Assembly: GCA_029225065.1 (NCBI GenBank)
Contig: JAQXVT010000085.1
Span: forward strand, 1 to 53,752
Source: Lachnospiraceae bacterium
GTDB taxonomy: Bacteria; Bacillota; Clostridia; Lachnospirales; Lachnospiraceae
DNA: 53,752 nucleotides
Reading direction: 5' to 3'
The number at the start of each line of letters is the position of its first letter. Position 1 is the first letter of the stretch. A program made the position numbers and the translations under genes. Under the pieces are notes generated by a model, which was not told the DNA's origin, ran no database searches, and saw only the letters and a program-made list of their open reading frames with translations. Shown here in pieces: positions 35,024-43,816 of this stretch.

Positions 35024-36382
35024 CTACTTTACTAAAATGTCGTCAAGGCTGTTCAGGCCTGCAAACTGCGTGATAATAATGACTGCATCGCCTTTTTTCA
35101 TCACATCCATACCGCGCGGGATGATGACTTTTCCCTTGCGGTTGATGCTTGCAACCAGTACGCCCTTGCGGATTTTCAGTTCCTGCAGTGGAATATCCGT
35201 CGCCCTTGATTTCTCGCGGATAATAAACTCCAGCGCCTCCGCCTTGTTGTTGATGATGCGGTGCAGCGATTCTACGTTGCTGTCCAGCGAATTTTTCATT
35301 GAGCGCACATAACGGATAATGTGCTCTGATGTGATGTTTTTCGGATGAATCACGGTATCCAGATCCAGTTCCTGGATCACCTCGTCAAACGTGATACGGT
35401 TGATCTTTGTGATGACCTTCGCATCGCCTATCTTTTTCGCATACAGGGAAAGCAGGACGTTCTCCTCATCAATGTTCGTCAGTGCCGCAAAACTCTCAAA
35501 ACGCTCCAGCCCTTCTTCTTTCAGCAGATCCCGGTCCGTGCCATCTCCGCAGACAACCGTCGCCTTCGGAATGCTGTCGCAGAGCTTCTCACAGCGCTGC
35601 ATGTCCTTTTCCACGATCTTGACACGGATGCCCGTTGCAATCAGCATTTTTGCCAGATAAAATGCAATCGCGCCGCCGCCTACAATCATGATATTTTTTA
35701 CCTGGTTGGAGATAATACCCACCTGCTTGAAAAATTCGTTTGCCTCCGCGGAGGTACCGACAATCGAGATGCGGTCGCGCGGCTGTAGCACCGTATTTCC
35801 ATCCGGGATGATCAGGGTATCCCCGCGCTCGATCGCACAGATCAAGATGTTGCCCTTTGTCCGGGACGAAAGATCGGAAAGTTTCATATTGTTCAGAATC
35901 GATTTTTCCGGCACGCGGAATTTCAGCAGATCCACGCGGCTGCGTACAAAGGAATCTACCTCAATCGCAGACGGAAATTTCAGCACGCGCGCGATCTCCT
36001 CCGCCGCTGCAAACTCCGGATTAATCACCATCGCAAGGCCAAGTTCTTCCTTAATAAAGCCAAGCTCCTTGTTGTATTCCGGATTGCGCACACGCGCGAT
36101 TGTGTGACAGTTACCTGCTTTTTTCGCAATCAGGCAGCAAAGCAGATTCAGTTCGTCTGAGCCGGTCACCGCGATCAGCAGATCCGCCGCCTCGATTCCG
36201 GCATCGATCTGAGTGGAATACGTCGAACCGTTTCCGACCACGCCCATCAGGTCGTACTGGTTTGCAAAATCCTGCACGACAGACTCGCGGTTGTCTATGA
36301 CCGTAATGTCATTATCCTCTTCACTTAGTTCGGCCGCAAGTGTCTGTCCGACTTTGCCAAGGCCTACAATAATAATCTTCAT
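35024..36382 (-). CDS. trkA: Trk potassium transport regulator (NAD-binding)
   Basis: The 452-aa protein has two RCK units, each an N-terminal NAD(H)-binding Rossmann half (GLGKVGQTLAAELSEE; GGGAIAFYLAKML) and a C-terminal RCK_C half. It is the cytoplasmic gate of TrkH and responds to nucleotides; related RCK_C domains bind c-di-AMP. The length fits the double-domain TrkA. The start at 36382 follows AGAGG with 8-nt spacing. It is the first gene of the trkA-trkH operon. Confidence 0.96.
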   Translation of the reverse strand: MKIIIVGLGKVGQTLAAELSEEDNDITVIDNRESVVQDFANQYDLMGVVGNGSTYSTQIDAGIEAADLLIAVTGSDELNLLCCLIAKKAGNCHTIARVRNPEYNKELGFIKEELGLAMVINPEFAAAEEIARVLKFPSAIEVDSFVRSRVDLLKFRVPEKSILNNMKLSDLSSRTKGNILICAIERGDTLIIPDGNTVLQPRDRISIVGTSAEANEFFKQVGIISNQVKNIMIVGGGAIAFYLAKMLIATGIRVKIVEKDMQRCEKLCDSIPKATVVCGDGTDRDLLKEEGLERFESFAALTNIDEENVLLSLYAKKIGDAKVITKINRITFDEVIQELDLDTVIHPKNITSEHIIRYVRSMKNSLDSNVESLHRIINNKAEALEFIIREKSRATDIPLQELKIRKGVLVASINRKGKVIIPRGMDVMKKGDAVIIITQFAGLNSLDDILVK

Positions 36383-36482
36383 TTCATTTTCCTCTAATGT
36401 ATTTTCTCGTAAAAGTCACAAATGGTATACAGCGCCGCAGCACCATATACCACCTGTATTATATATAAGTCTCTGAAGTTTT

Positions 36483-39347
36483 TCAACCCTGATTCTGCGG
36501 CTTCCGCTTCGGCAGCGGCTCTTTTGCGTCAAGCAGCCCTCCGAATACCGCCTGCGGTACCGGCTTGGAAAAATAATATCCCTGTATGTAGTCACAGCCG
36601 TTGTCCCGCAGAAATGCAGTCTGTGCCTCGGTTTCCGCACCCTCCGCGATCAGCAGAATGCCCATTTCATGCGCCATTCCGATCAGGAAACGCAGAATAC
36701 TGCACGTCTTCGCATTCGTCTCGATCCTGCGCACAAAGCTCATATCGATCTTCAGAATGTCAAAATTGTAATCGCGTAGCATACCAAACGACGAATAGCC
36801 GCTTCCAAAATCATCGAGCAGGATCTTAGCACCTTCTTTTCGCATTGCATTGATCACATCGATGCGGTTTCTTTCCAGTGCTGCGTAAGAGGTCTCCGTA
36901 ATCTCAAAGCGAATCAGACCCCGTGGAAGTTCGCCGCTTTGCAGCTGACTGATAATGCCGCCAATCATCGTCTCATCATAAAAATCCATCCAGGAGAGAT
37001 TGATCGATACCGGAACCGTTTCCAGTCCACAATCCAGTCTGCCGCGGACAAATGCTTTCACTTCTTCAATCACATAGGAACTCAGTTCTGAAATCTGACC
37101 GCTCGCCTCCAGCGCCGGAATAAAAATGCCCGGTGAAATCATGCCCTTCACCGGATGATTCCAGCGAACAAGCGCTTCCGCCGATATAATCTTTCCGGTC
37201 TTTGAATCCACGACCGGCTGATAATAAACCTCAAACTGCTTCTTCTGAATACTCTCGACCAGTTCTCCTGATAACTCTGCACTGTCCAGATAAGAATTGC
37301 TCATGGACTGATCGTACACGCGATACGGCTGGATGTACTCGTCCCTGATATTCTTTTTCGCCAGCTTCGCACGGTTCAGCATGCCGTCCACCGGCATTGT
37401 CCTATCTTCCACATAGAAAACACCGCAGCGCAGATGAAGATGCAGTGTCCTTCTGCCCTGTGTGACTTTCTGCTCACAAAGCGCTGTGAGCACCTCAGCA
37501 TCCAGATTTTCCGTGCGCACCAGACACGCAAAACGATCCGCTTCAATACGCGCCGTGATCTCCGGATGCAGCTTTGATCCATTTAAAGTTGCAGAGAGAT
37601 CCTTCAGAACACCGTCTCCCCGCTCGGTTCCAAACAACTCATTTACCGCCTTGAAACCTTTGATGTTGAAAAACAGCACGGCAAACCGCTCGTCTTCACC
37701 GGCTTCTCTTAGAATCTCCTTCGTACGGTGCATGAAGCCTTGCCGGTTGTAGCCGCCTGTCAGTACGTCCCGTCCTGTCAGATCTGTGATATCCTCCAGC
37801 TTGGAAACGACGATCCCATACGGCTTGTTCAGATAAAGGAAGGTACAGCGCTTCAGCCTGTCGTCTCCTGCTCCGTTCTTGTCAAAAAACTGTACCGTAA
37901 ATGAATAGGTATCGGACTGCTCCAGCTTTTCCCGGATCGTCTTAAGCGACGCTATATGCGCAAGCGCCCTGCGATCCTTCGCCGCCACCCGGCATTTCAC
38001 CCGATTCTCGACAAATTCCCGGTACTTCTGTCCATCACTGAGATACTGCGAAATGCTGAAATTTTCTGCCGCATTGACAACGATTGTCTCCCTGCGCATA
38101 TTGATGATTGCAATCATCTCATAACTTTTCTCATACAGGATACTCAGCATCGCATCTGACAGATAGATATCTGTAATGTCTGTAAAATACAGCACACCCT
38201 CAACTTCGCCTGAGCAGGAGTTACGAAGCAGCTCCACCGTAATCCGGTACATCCGCAGATCCTCATTCGGATTGCAGACAATCGACTGCTCCATCACCAC
38301 CGAGGTCTCGCCCTTTTCAAAGCACGCAAGCAGGTTCTCTCTGCCAAACACACTGCAAAATCTTTCCCGGTCTTTTTCAAACAGGATTCCCTGGGCCACC
38401 CGGTTCACATACGAATCAATCGTCTCAGAAGAATCCGTCACCCGCATTGTCTCACGCATGCCGCTGGCCGAAACGCAGCGGTTCTGAGAAATATTTAAGG
38501 TGACAACCCCGGAAGACTCCGTCACATGGCGCATCACCACATCGATCTGCCGCATGTAGTCGTCATTAATGTCGCGCATATACAGTACAATCAGCTGCTC
38601 TCTATCCTGATACTCGGTACTTCGCAGCAATTCCATGGATACCCAGCGGTACTCCTGGCCGATCCGGTAACGAAAATGCTGTCTGGCCTGCTGATTTCCA
38701 TCCGCAAAATACTTTCGCAGCCGCCCAACGTCACAGAACTGCTGATATTCCTCCAGATCCTCCGGATAAATGTAGCCCTGACCCGCATATTCCTGCAGGC
38801 GCCCGGAAAAGCTCGCAATCTTGTCGAACAGTCCCTGATTTTCTTTTTCGTTGTTTTTCAGCACCCAGTAGTTGTCCGTCGTCAGATTGACCTTCAGAAT
38901 ACGCAGGAAAAAAGAAGACAGCATGCCCACCGCATCCTGCAGATTTCCGGAGATCTTATCGTACAATGCAATCGTATTACGAACTCTTCTGCGTACTGCC
39001 AGAATGTCAAACGGACGCTTTAAATAATCACTGACTCCAAGTTCATACGCCAGTCCGATGTTGTCCTCCCCTGTCTCTGCCGAAACTGCAATCACCGGAA
39101 GTGACTCCAACCAGTTGTGGGCTTTCATATAGCGCAGTACTTCGTAACCGTCCATGACAGGCATATTGATATCAAGCAGTACAAGACGGTACTCCTGCCA
39201 GTGATCTGCCAGAAGCTCCACCGCCTCCTGTCCATTCTGCGCTTCCGTTATCTTGTAATCGTCTGAGAGCATCTCCGCGAGAAGCTCCCGGTTTAAGGCC
39301 GAATCATCCACGACCAGAATCTTCAGTTTTTTCATCAGGTCAAGCAT
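36483..39347 (-). CDS. Response regulator with degenerate GGDEF and intact EAL domain
   Basis: A 954-aa protein. The receiver domain (1-125) has the phosphoacceptor Asp59 in LVLLDINMPVMDG. A central sensory stretch (about 150-540) resembles PAS domains. The GGDEF-like domain (about 555-700) has lost its signature: the motif position reads IEADRF, so no cyclase activity is expected. The EAL domain (about 705-945) keeps SAEALVRW, FEITET, DDFGSGYSSF, KIDMSF and EGAET, so it should degrade c-di-GMP. There is no membrane segment. The start is uncertain: GGAG is 1 nt from the ATG at 39347 and 13 nt from the one at codon 5. No partner kinase is adjacent. Confidence 0.93.
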   Translation of the reverse strand: MLDLMKKLKILVVDDSALNRELLAEMLSDDYKITEAQNGQEAVELLADHWQEYRLVLLDINMPVMDGYEVLRYMKAHNWLESLPVIAVSAETGEDNIGLAYELGVSDYLKRPFDILAVRRRVRNTIALYDKISGNLQDAVGMLSSFFLRILKVNLTTDNYWVLKNNEKENQGLFDKIASFSGRLQEYAGQGYIYPEDLEEYQQFCDVGRLRKYFADGNQQARQHFRYRIGQEYRWVSMELLRSTEYQDREQLIVLYMRDINDDYMRQIDVVMRHVTESSGVVTLNISQNRCVSASGMRETMRVTDSSETIDSYVNRVAQGILFEKDRERFCSVFGRENLLACFEKGETSVVMEQSIVCNPNEDLRMYRITVELLRNSCSGEVEGVLYFTDITDIYLSDAMLSILYEKSYEMIAIINMRRETIVVNAAENFSISQYLSDGQKYREFVENRVKCRVAAKDRRALAHIASLKTIREKLEQSDTYSFTVQFFDKNGAGDDRLKRCTFLYLNKPYGIVVSKLEDITDLTGRDVLTGGYNRQGFMHRTKEILREAGEDERFAVLFFNIKGFKAVNELFGTERGDGVLKDLSATLNGSKLHPEITARIEADRFACLVRTENLDAEVLTALCEQKVTQGRRTLHLHLRCGVFYVEDRTMPVDGMLNRAKLAKKNIRDEYIQPYRVYDQSMSNSYLDSAELSGELVESIQKKQFEVYYQPVVDSKTGKIISAEALVRWNHPVKGMISPGIFIPALEASGQISELSSYVIEEVKAFVRGRLDCGLETVPVSINLSWMDFYDETMIGGIISQLQSGELPRGLIRFEITETSYAALERNRIDVINAMRKEGAKILLDDFGSGYSSFGMLRDYNFDILKIDMSFVRRIETNAKTCSILRFLIGMAHEMGILLIAEGAETEAQTAFLRDNGCDYIQGYYFSKPVPQAVFGGLLDAKEPLPKRKPQNQG

Positions 39348-39535
39348 TCTCCTATTCTTCCCCAGACTTATTCAGTCTTCTCTTTTTCTGATTTATCTCA
39401 TCCGCAAAATAACAGCCCATGACCTCCTGCGATACGGAAATCGGCATGGACTGCTTACCTGACGTTTTTCTTTTTTCGCTCACGTCAATCTTTTCTTCTA
39501 TCATACAGGATTCCCGTGGCAATGGCAAGCGGGTA

Positions 39536-39590
39536 AATAAAAAAAACCGGATTTTCAGCGCCTGTTACATGGTTTTTCTGAAAATCCGGC
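39536..39590 (-). terminator. Terminator after yqeY
   Basis: CCGGATTTTCAG (39546-39557) and CTGAAAATCCGG (39577-39588) form a 12-bp perfect stem followed on the minus strand by a run of T. Confidence 0.92.
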
Positions 39591-39619
39591 ATATTTGATC
39601 CGTTTTTTATCCTCTGATT

Positions 39620-40057
39620 TTATTTGCACAGCTCCGCAACGACCTGATTAATTACCTTTCCGTCTGCTTTGCCTTTCAGTTCTGCCATAACCGTCTTCAT
39701 GATCTGGCCCTTGTTTTTTGTCGCGATTACATCTGCGAATTTCTCCGTCAGGATCGCTTTTACTTCCTCTGCTGAGAGAAGCTTCGGTGCATACTCGGAG
39801 ATCACATCATAGCGGAACTGATACTCTTCCTTAAGATCCGTTCTTGACTCCGGACACGTATCGATCTGCTCTTTTGCTGTTTTCAGTTCCTTTAAGATCA
39901 CGCGGTCCACCATCTCAGACGGGATATCGTCACGGCATCCCTCATCGATTGCTGCCTTCTTGACTGCGGATACCAGAGAAGAGATCGCTTCCTTTCTCGG
40001 CTTGTCCTTCGCCTTCATCGCTGCTACCATGTCTTTTCTGAGTATTTCAATATCCAT
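39620..40057 (-). CDS. yqeY: GatB/YqeY domain protein
   Basis: A 145-aa helical protein with the YqeY pattern: an N-terminal helical bundle (DMVAAMKAKDKPRKEAISSL) and a tail helix domain (KNKGQIMKTVMAELKGKADG) like the C-terminus of GatB. Its role is not proven; the tail probably contacts tRNA. The start at 40057 has GAGGAGG upstream. It is monocistronic with a strong terminator. Confidence 0.94.
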   Translation of the reverse strand: MDIEILRKDMVAAMKAKDKPRKEAISSLVSAVKKAAIDEGCRDDIPSEMVDRVILKELKTAKEQIDTCPESRTDLKEEYQFRYDVISEYAPKLLSAEEVKAILTEKFADVIATKNKGQIMKTVMAELKGKADGKVINQVVAELCK

Positions 40058-40094
40058 GTGTCATGCCTCCTCTTTTCTGTGCAAAACGAACTGC

Positions 40095-40162
40095 AAAGCA
40101 AATGCCCACCTACTGCTCATTGCTCCGCGCAACCCTGCATGGGATCTGCCTGACTCAGTTAA
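40095..40162 (-). repeat. Dispersed repeat family C, copy D
   Basis: Read leftward it begins TTAACTGAGTCAGGCAGATC and contains GCGGAGCAATGAGCAGTAGG, matching copies at 49422, 50433 and 52650. The end stems are weaker than in the other copies. Confidence 0.6.
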
Positions 40163-40221
40163 AGCCGCTTTGCTGTCTGCTCTTGTTCAAGTATACTCAC
40201 CTTTTTCGGTATGGTCAAGAG

Positions 40222-40270
40222 GGCAGAAAAACAGATTCCCGCGGGCACTGCAAAATGCAGGCCGCGGGAA
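40222..40270 (-). terminator. Terminator after the subtilase gene
   Basis: TTCCCGCGG-CTGCA pairs with TGCAG-CCGCGGGAA around an AAA loop, with GTTTTTC after it on the minus strand. Confidence 0.85.
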
Positions 40271-40293
40271 CTCCAATCGCTTTATCCAGTATA

Positions 40294-42777
40294 TTAATAT
40301 CCCGGCATGATTGTTGTTGTAGCATATGGAAGGTTGATCTTCTTTCCGTTTACCGTCTTATACGGAATGATTCGAATATACGTATATGCATTTATTCCTG
40401 TAATCCGAATGGCTCTCGTATTTGCCGACAACGTCTTCAGCAAACTATATCCCGTATTAAATGATGCAGACCGATATATGCGATATCCACTGATTCCTGT
40501 AATTTTCGACCAGTTCAATGTCATTGCCGTTGGCGTTTCATTCGTACTGTAAGGCCATCTCGGTGCAGAAAGATAAACCGTACGCGAAGCTCCAAATACC
40601 TTCTTTCCGGAGCTTACCTTATACGCGCATACCGAAATACGATACAGCGTATTTTTATCCAACTTCATCGACCAGCTTGTAGAAGAAGCGCCGCTCAAGT
40701 ATCTCGTGCCGGTCGCTTTATTCCGGTAATTATAAATCTTCACACGATAACCCTTGGCTCCGCTGCAGCTTCTCCACTGAATGGAAGCTCTGCCATTCTC
40801 GTCCATACTGCTGTAGCTGAACACCGGTACCGAAAGCTTTGCACTGGCCGGATTCTTTACTGTAACTTTGCAGGAGGCCCGTTTTCCATTATTGCTCTTC
40901 GCCGTAATGGTCGCCGTTCCGGCCTTCTTTGCCGTGACAACACCCTTGCTGCTTACGGTCGCCACACTTGTATTGCTGCTGCTCCACGTAACTTTCTTGT
41001 TTGTCGCATTGCTCGGGGAAATCGTTGCCGTCAATGTGCAAGTCTTTCCTTTCGTCACCGTCACACTTGTGCGGTTCAGTTTTACCTGCTTTACGGCCAC
41101 TGTTCCAAGAGAGGTAAAGTTCGGAATACCGGCGCCATAATCCTTATCCCATCCTGACACGCCCAGATCCGTGCAGTGGTTTTTGATCGCCTTTTCCACC
41201 TGTGCCGGAGTCATCGACGGATTCATGATTTTCAGCATCGCCGCCAGTGCCGAAACATGCGGAGCCGCCATAGACGTTCCATCCCAGCTCGCATATCCGC
41301 CGCCCGGAATACAGCTTAAAATTCCAACGCCAGGTGCCGCTACATCCAGCGTCTTTCCTCTGTTGGAAAAGGACGGCCTTTTATTTGCTGAATTTACTGC
41401 ACCAACACAGATTACACTTGACATATGCGCCGGGCATCGGTTCATCGTATCAATATCGGAATAATCGTTTCCGGCGCTGACTACTACCGTCACGCCCTTG
41501 CGGATTGCATAACGGATCTGCTCTTCCTCATACTCGCAGTGATCACCGGTAAGACTTAAGTTGATTACCTTTGCACCGTGATCCGCTGCATAACGAATAC
41601 CAGATCCAATGTCGAGCGATGTTCCTCTTCCCGCGCTGTTGAGCACCCGTACCGGCAGGATCTTTACCTTCAGTCCCGGTGTACAGTCTACAATCGTTCC
41701 GGCTACATGGGTACCATGGCCAAACTCATCGTATGGATTCGAATCATTATCGACGAAATCATAGCCGCCGGAAAGCAGCCGTCCGTTCAGGAACGAATGC
41801 TGCGCAACACCGCTGTCGACTACCGCCACCTTTATCGTGGCATTCGAACGCTTTGAAGCTACGCGTTTTGCATAGGTCGCCGCTCCGATTTTCGCTACGC
41901 CCCAGGAGTTTGCCTGTGCCAGAACGGTATCCGCAGATGCCGTGCCGGATGCTTCCGCCGCTCCCGCATTTGAAACAGCACCGATAGACGAAACGGTTTC
42001 ATCCGAATCTGCCCATCCATTCTCTGCATCCTCGTCTGTTACAAACGATTCTGTCACTGAAGCAGAACCCATGACATTTTCAATCGTGCTTGTTCCGTTT
42101 CCCGTCTTCTGTACCTGTACAGATACGTAAGAATCCGGCTCCACATATACAATCCCCGGCCACTTTTCAATCGTCTTCATCGCGCTTTCCGTCGCCGCAA
42201 TCGTCGCAAACTGCAGTACGTACATGCCTTCCGGACCTTTTACGGCTGAGGATGCTTTTACCTTTCCATAATCCAGCGCCCGGCCATTCGTCTTTACGAT
42301 CAGACGTTTCAGGGCAAATTTACTGTTCGCCGCGCTTCTCGCTCCGCCCTCGCTGCCTGCCGTTTTCTTCAGTTCAGCTGCGGCCCTGATGAATGCATCA
42401 AACGTTGTCGTTTTTGTAATGCCTACCGTCACTTTGCAGAATGCTTTTTTTCCATTCGCAGCCCGCGCGGTAATGACCGTTTCACCGACAGCGCGTCCCG
42501 TCACTTTTCCGTTTACAACGGAGGCAACGGATGAATCAGAACTGCTCCACGTAAGCTTCTGCCCGACCGCTTTTGCCGGGAGTACCGACGGACGCAGCGT
42601 CACCGACTGATTCACCTTGATGGTTTTCGTCTTTTCCATTGTAATCGAGGTCACTTCTGCCGCTGTTTTCGTGTTCTGTACTGCGGCTGATGCAGCTGCC
42701 TGCACCGGAAATGCAAATAAAAAGATGATTCCGCACAGCACAGCCAAATACTTTGTTACTTTTCCTGTTTTTTTCAT
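40294..42777 (-). CDS. Secreted subtilisin-like serine protease with Ig-like domains
   Basis: The 827-aa exported S8 protease has a signal peptide (to about residue 30, PVQAAAS). An Ig-like BIG_2 domain (45-118) and an inhibitor-like propeptide region (about 155-220) come before the catalytic domain, whose triad is Asp321 (KVAVVDSGVA), His354 (GHGTHVAGT) and Ser502 (GTSMAAPHVSA). Asn437 in SAGNDYS is the oxyanion residue. A second BIG_2 domain and a fibronectin III-like C-terminus follow. There is no cell-wall anchor. The start at 42777 has GGGGGAGG 5 nt upstream. It is divergent in function from, but co-directional with, the Crp-type regulator upstream. Confidence 0.93.
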   Translation of the reverse strand: MKKTGKVTKYLAVLCGIIFLFAFPVQAAASAAVQNTKTAAEVTSITMEKTKTIKVNQSVTLRPSVLPAKAVGQKLTWSSSDSSVASVVNGKVTGRAVGETVITARAANGKKAFCKVTVGITKTTTFDAFIRAAAELKKTAGSEGGARSAANSKFALKRLIVKTNGRALDYGKVKASSAVKGPEGMYVLQFATIAATESAMKTIEKWPGIVYVEPDSYVSVQVQKTGNGTSTIENVMGSASVTESFVTDEDAENGWADSDETVSSIGAVSNAGAAEASGTASADTVLAQANSWGVAKIGAATYAKRVASKRSNATIKVAVVDSGVAQHSFLNGRLLSGGYDFVDNDSNPYDEFGHGTHVAGTIVDCTPGLKVKILPVRVLNSAGRGTSLDIGSGIRYAADHGAKVINLSLTGDHCEYEEEQIRYAIRKGVTVVVSAGNDYSDIDTMNRCPAHMSSVICVGAVNSANKRPSFSNRGKTLDVAAPGVGILSCIPGGGYASWDGTSMAAPHVSALAAMLKIMNPSMTPAQVEKAIKNHCTDLGVSGWDKDYGAGIPNFTSLGTVAVKQVKLNRTSVTVTKGKTCTLTATISPSNATNKKVTWSSSNTSVATVSSKGVVTAKKAGTATITAKSNNGKRASCKVTVKNPASAKLSVPVFSYSSMDENGRASIQWRSCSGAKGYRVKIYNYRNKATGTRYLSGASSTSWSMKLDKNTLYRISVCAYKVSSGKKVFGASRTVYLSAPRWPYSTNETPTAMTLNWSKITGISGYRIYRSASFNTGYSLLKTLSANTRAIRITGINAYTYIRIIPYKTVNGKKINLPYATTTIMPGY

Positions 42778-42905
42778 ACATATACCTCCCCCTAAGGTAT
42801 TTTTTCTGCTTCTTTTATTATTGTAGCAAACATCTTCCTGTCCTGCAATCAGAATATCGCACATTCCACCTTTCTTTAACACCCCATATATGGCGGTAAA
42901 CCTCA

Positions 42906-43481
42906 CTATTTTTTTCTGGAACGAATTCTGCACAGATGTTCCGCGGTCATATGCAGATACGACGCAATATCTTTCTGGCTGATCCTGCGGTCCGTCAGCT
43001 CCGGATATTTTTCTGCAAACCACGCATAGCGTTCTATCGAATCGCACTGATTGATTATACGTTCATGTTCCACCATATTTCTCATGCTTTCACTGAGCAG
43101 CATTTCATACGTATATCCAAGCTCCGGAACAGTTCGCACCAGATTCTGAAGCACTTCCAGCGATACATAGCACAATTCGCATTCCGTGATCGCCTTTACT
43201 GTAGAAATCGCCCGCACCTCACCGTGAAGACTGTTGATCGAAGCTGCCACTTCCCCTTCACGATACGCAAAACAATACACATTTTCTTCGCCCGAACTAT
43301 CCCTATAGCAAGCCTTCAGAATCCCGGAAACCAGAAAGGGGATATCCTTCAAAAGCTCGCCTTCCTCCATAATATGATCCCGTCTTTTCGCTCTCCACAA
43401 CCAGGAATGGCGTTCCAGCTCATCGAGCATTCTTTCATCGCTGATTTTCAAATGTTTCTGGAAAAACTCTCTCTTTTTCAT
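42906..43481 (-). CDS. Crp/Fnr-family transcriptional regulator, short
   Basis: A 191-aa protein with a cyclic-nucleotide-binding fold (about 25-140; EEGELLKDIPFLVSGILKAC) and a truncated winged helix ending ISQKDIASYLHMTAEHLCRI. It ends directly after the recognition helix, so the wing is very short. Effector-binding arginines of true Crp are not evident, so the signal is unknown. The start at 43481 is supported by AGGCGAG; the frame reaches 43637 across a family B palindrome. It lies 128 nt upstream of the subtilase gene on the same strand. Confidence 0.85.
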   Translation of the reverse strand: MKKREFFQKHLKISDERMLDELERHSWLWRAKRRDHIMEEGELLKDIPFLVSGILKACYRDSSGEENVYCFAYREGEVAASINSLHGEVRAISTVKAITECELCYVSLEVLQNLVRTVPELGYTYEMLLSESMRNMVEHERIINQCDSIERYAWFAEKYPELTDRRISQKDIASYLHMTAEHLCRIRSRKK

Positions 43482-43584
43482 ACACTCGCCTGGGCTCCCT
43501 CTAATACGCTGCTGAGCAGCTGCCCGGTTATGAAATATCCCAAGGACAGACCTGCCTGCGAAATTTTGTAAAAAGACACAGGCA

Positions 43585-43615
43585 GCGAAGCGGATTATCC
43601 ATATCCGCTTTACCT
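43585..43615 (-). repeat. Leader palindrome family B, copy 5
   Basis: GCAG-AAGCGGAT and ATCCGCTT-CTGC pair around a short loop, 104 bp upstream of the Crp-type start. The rest of the 335-nt gap (43482-43816) holds only the next terminator. Confidence 0.65.
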
Positions 43616-43734
43616 GCGGCCTGTGACATGGATTCATTTTATAATCTGTTATATCAGAATGTCAATAGCGGTATATTGAAACAATGTAAGGAAACGGCCC
43701 GAACAAACAGCAGCACGATCTGCGGGTGCACGCT

Positions 43735-43780
43735 TTGCAAAAAAATACAGGCTGCTTTGCTTTTATGCAAATGCAGCCTG
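43735..43780 (-). terminator. Terminator after the DUF285 protein gene
   Basis: CAGGCTGC-TTTGC (43748-43760) pairs with GCAAA-GCAGCCTG (43767-43780). On the minus strand TATTTTTTTGC follows. Confidence 0.9.
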
Positions 43781-43816
43781 CAGTGCTCAGATGTTTATCA
43801 CAGAAAACGGTTCTGC

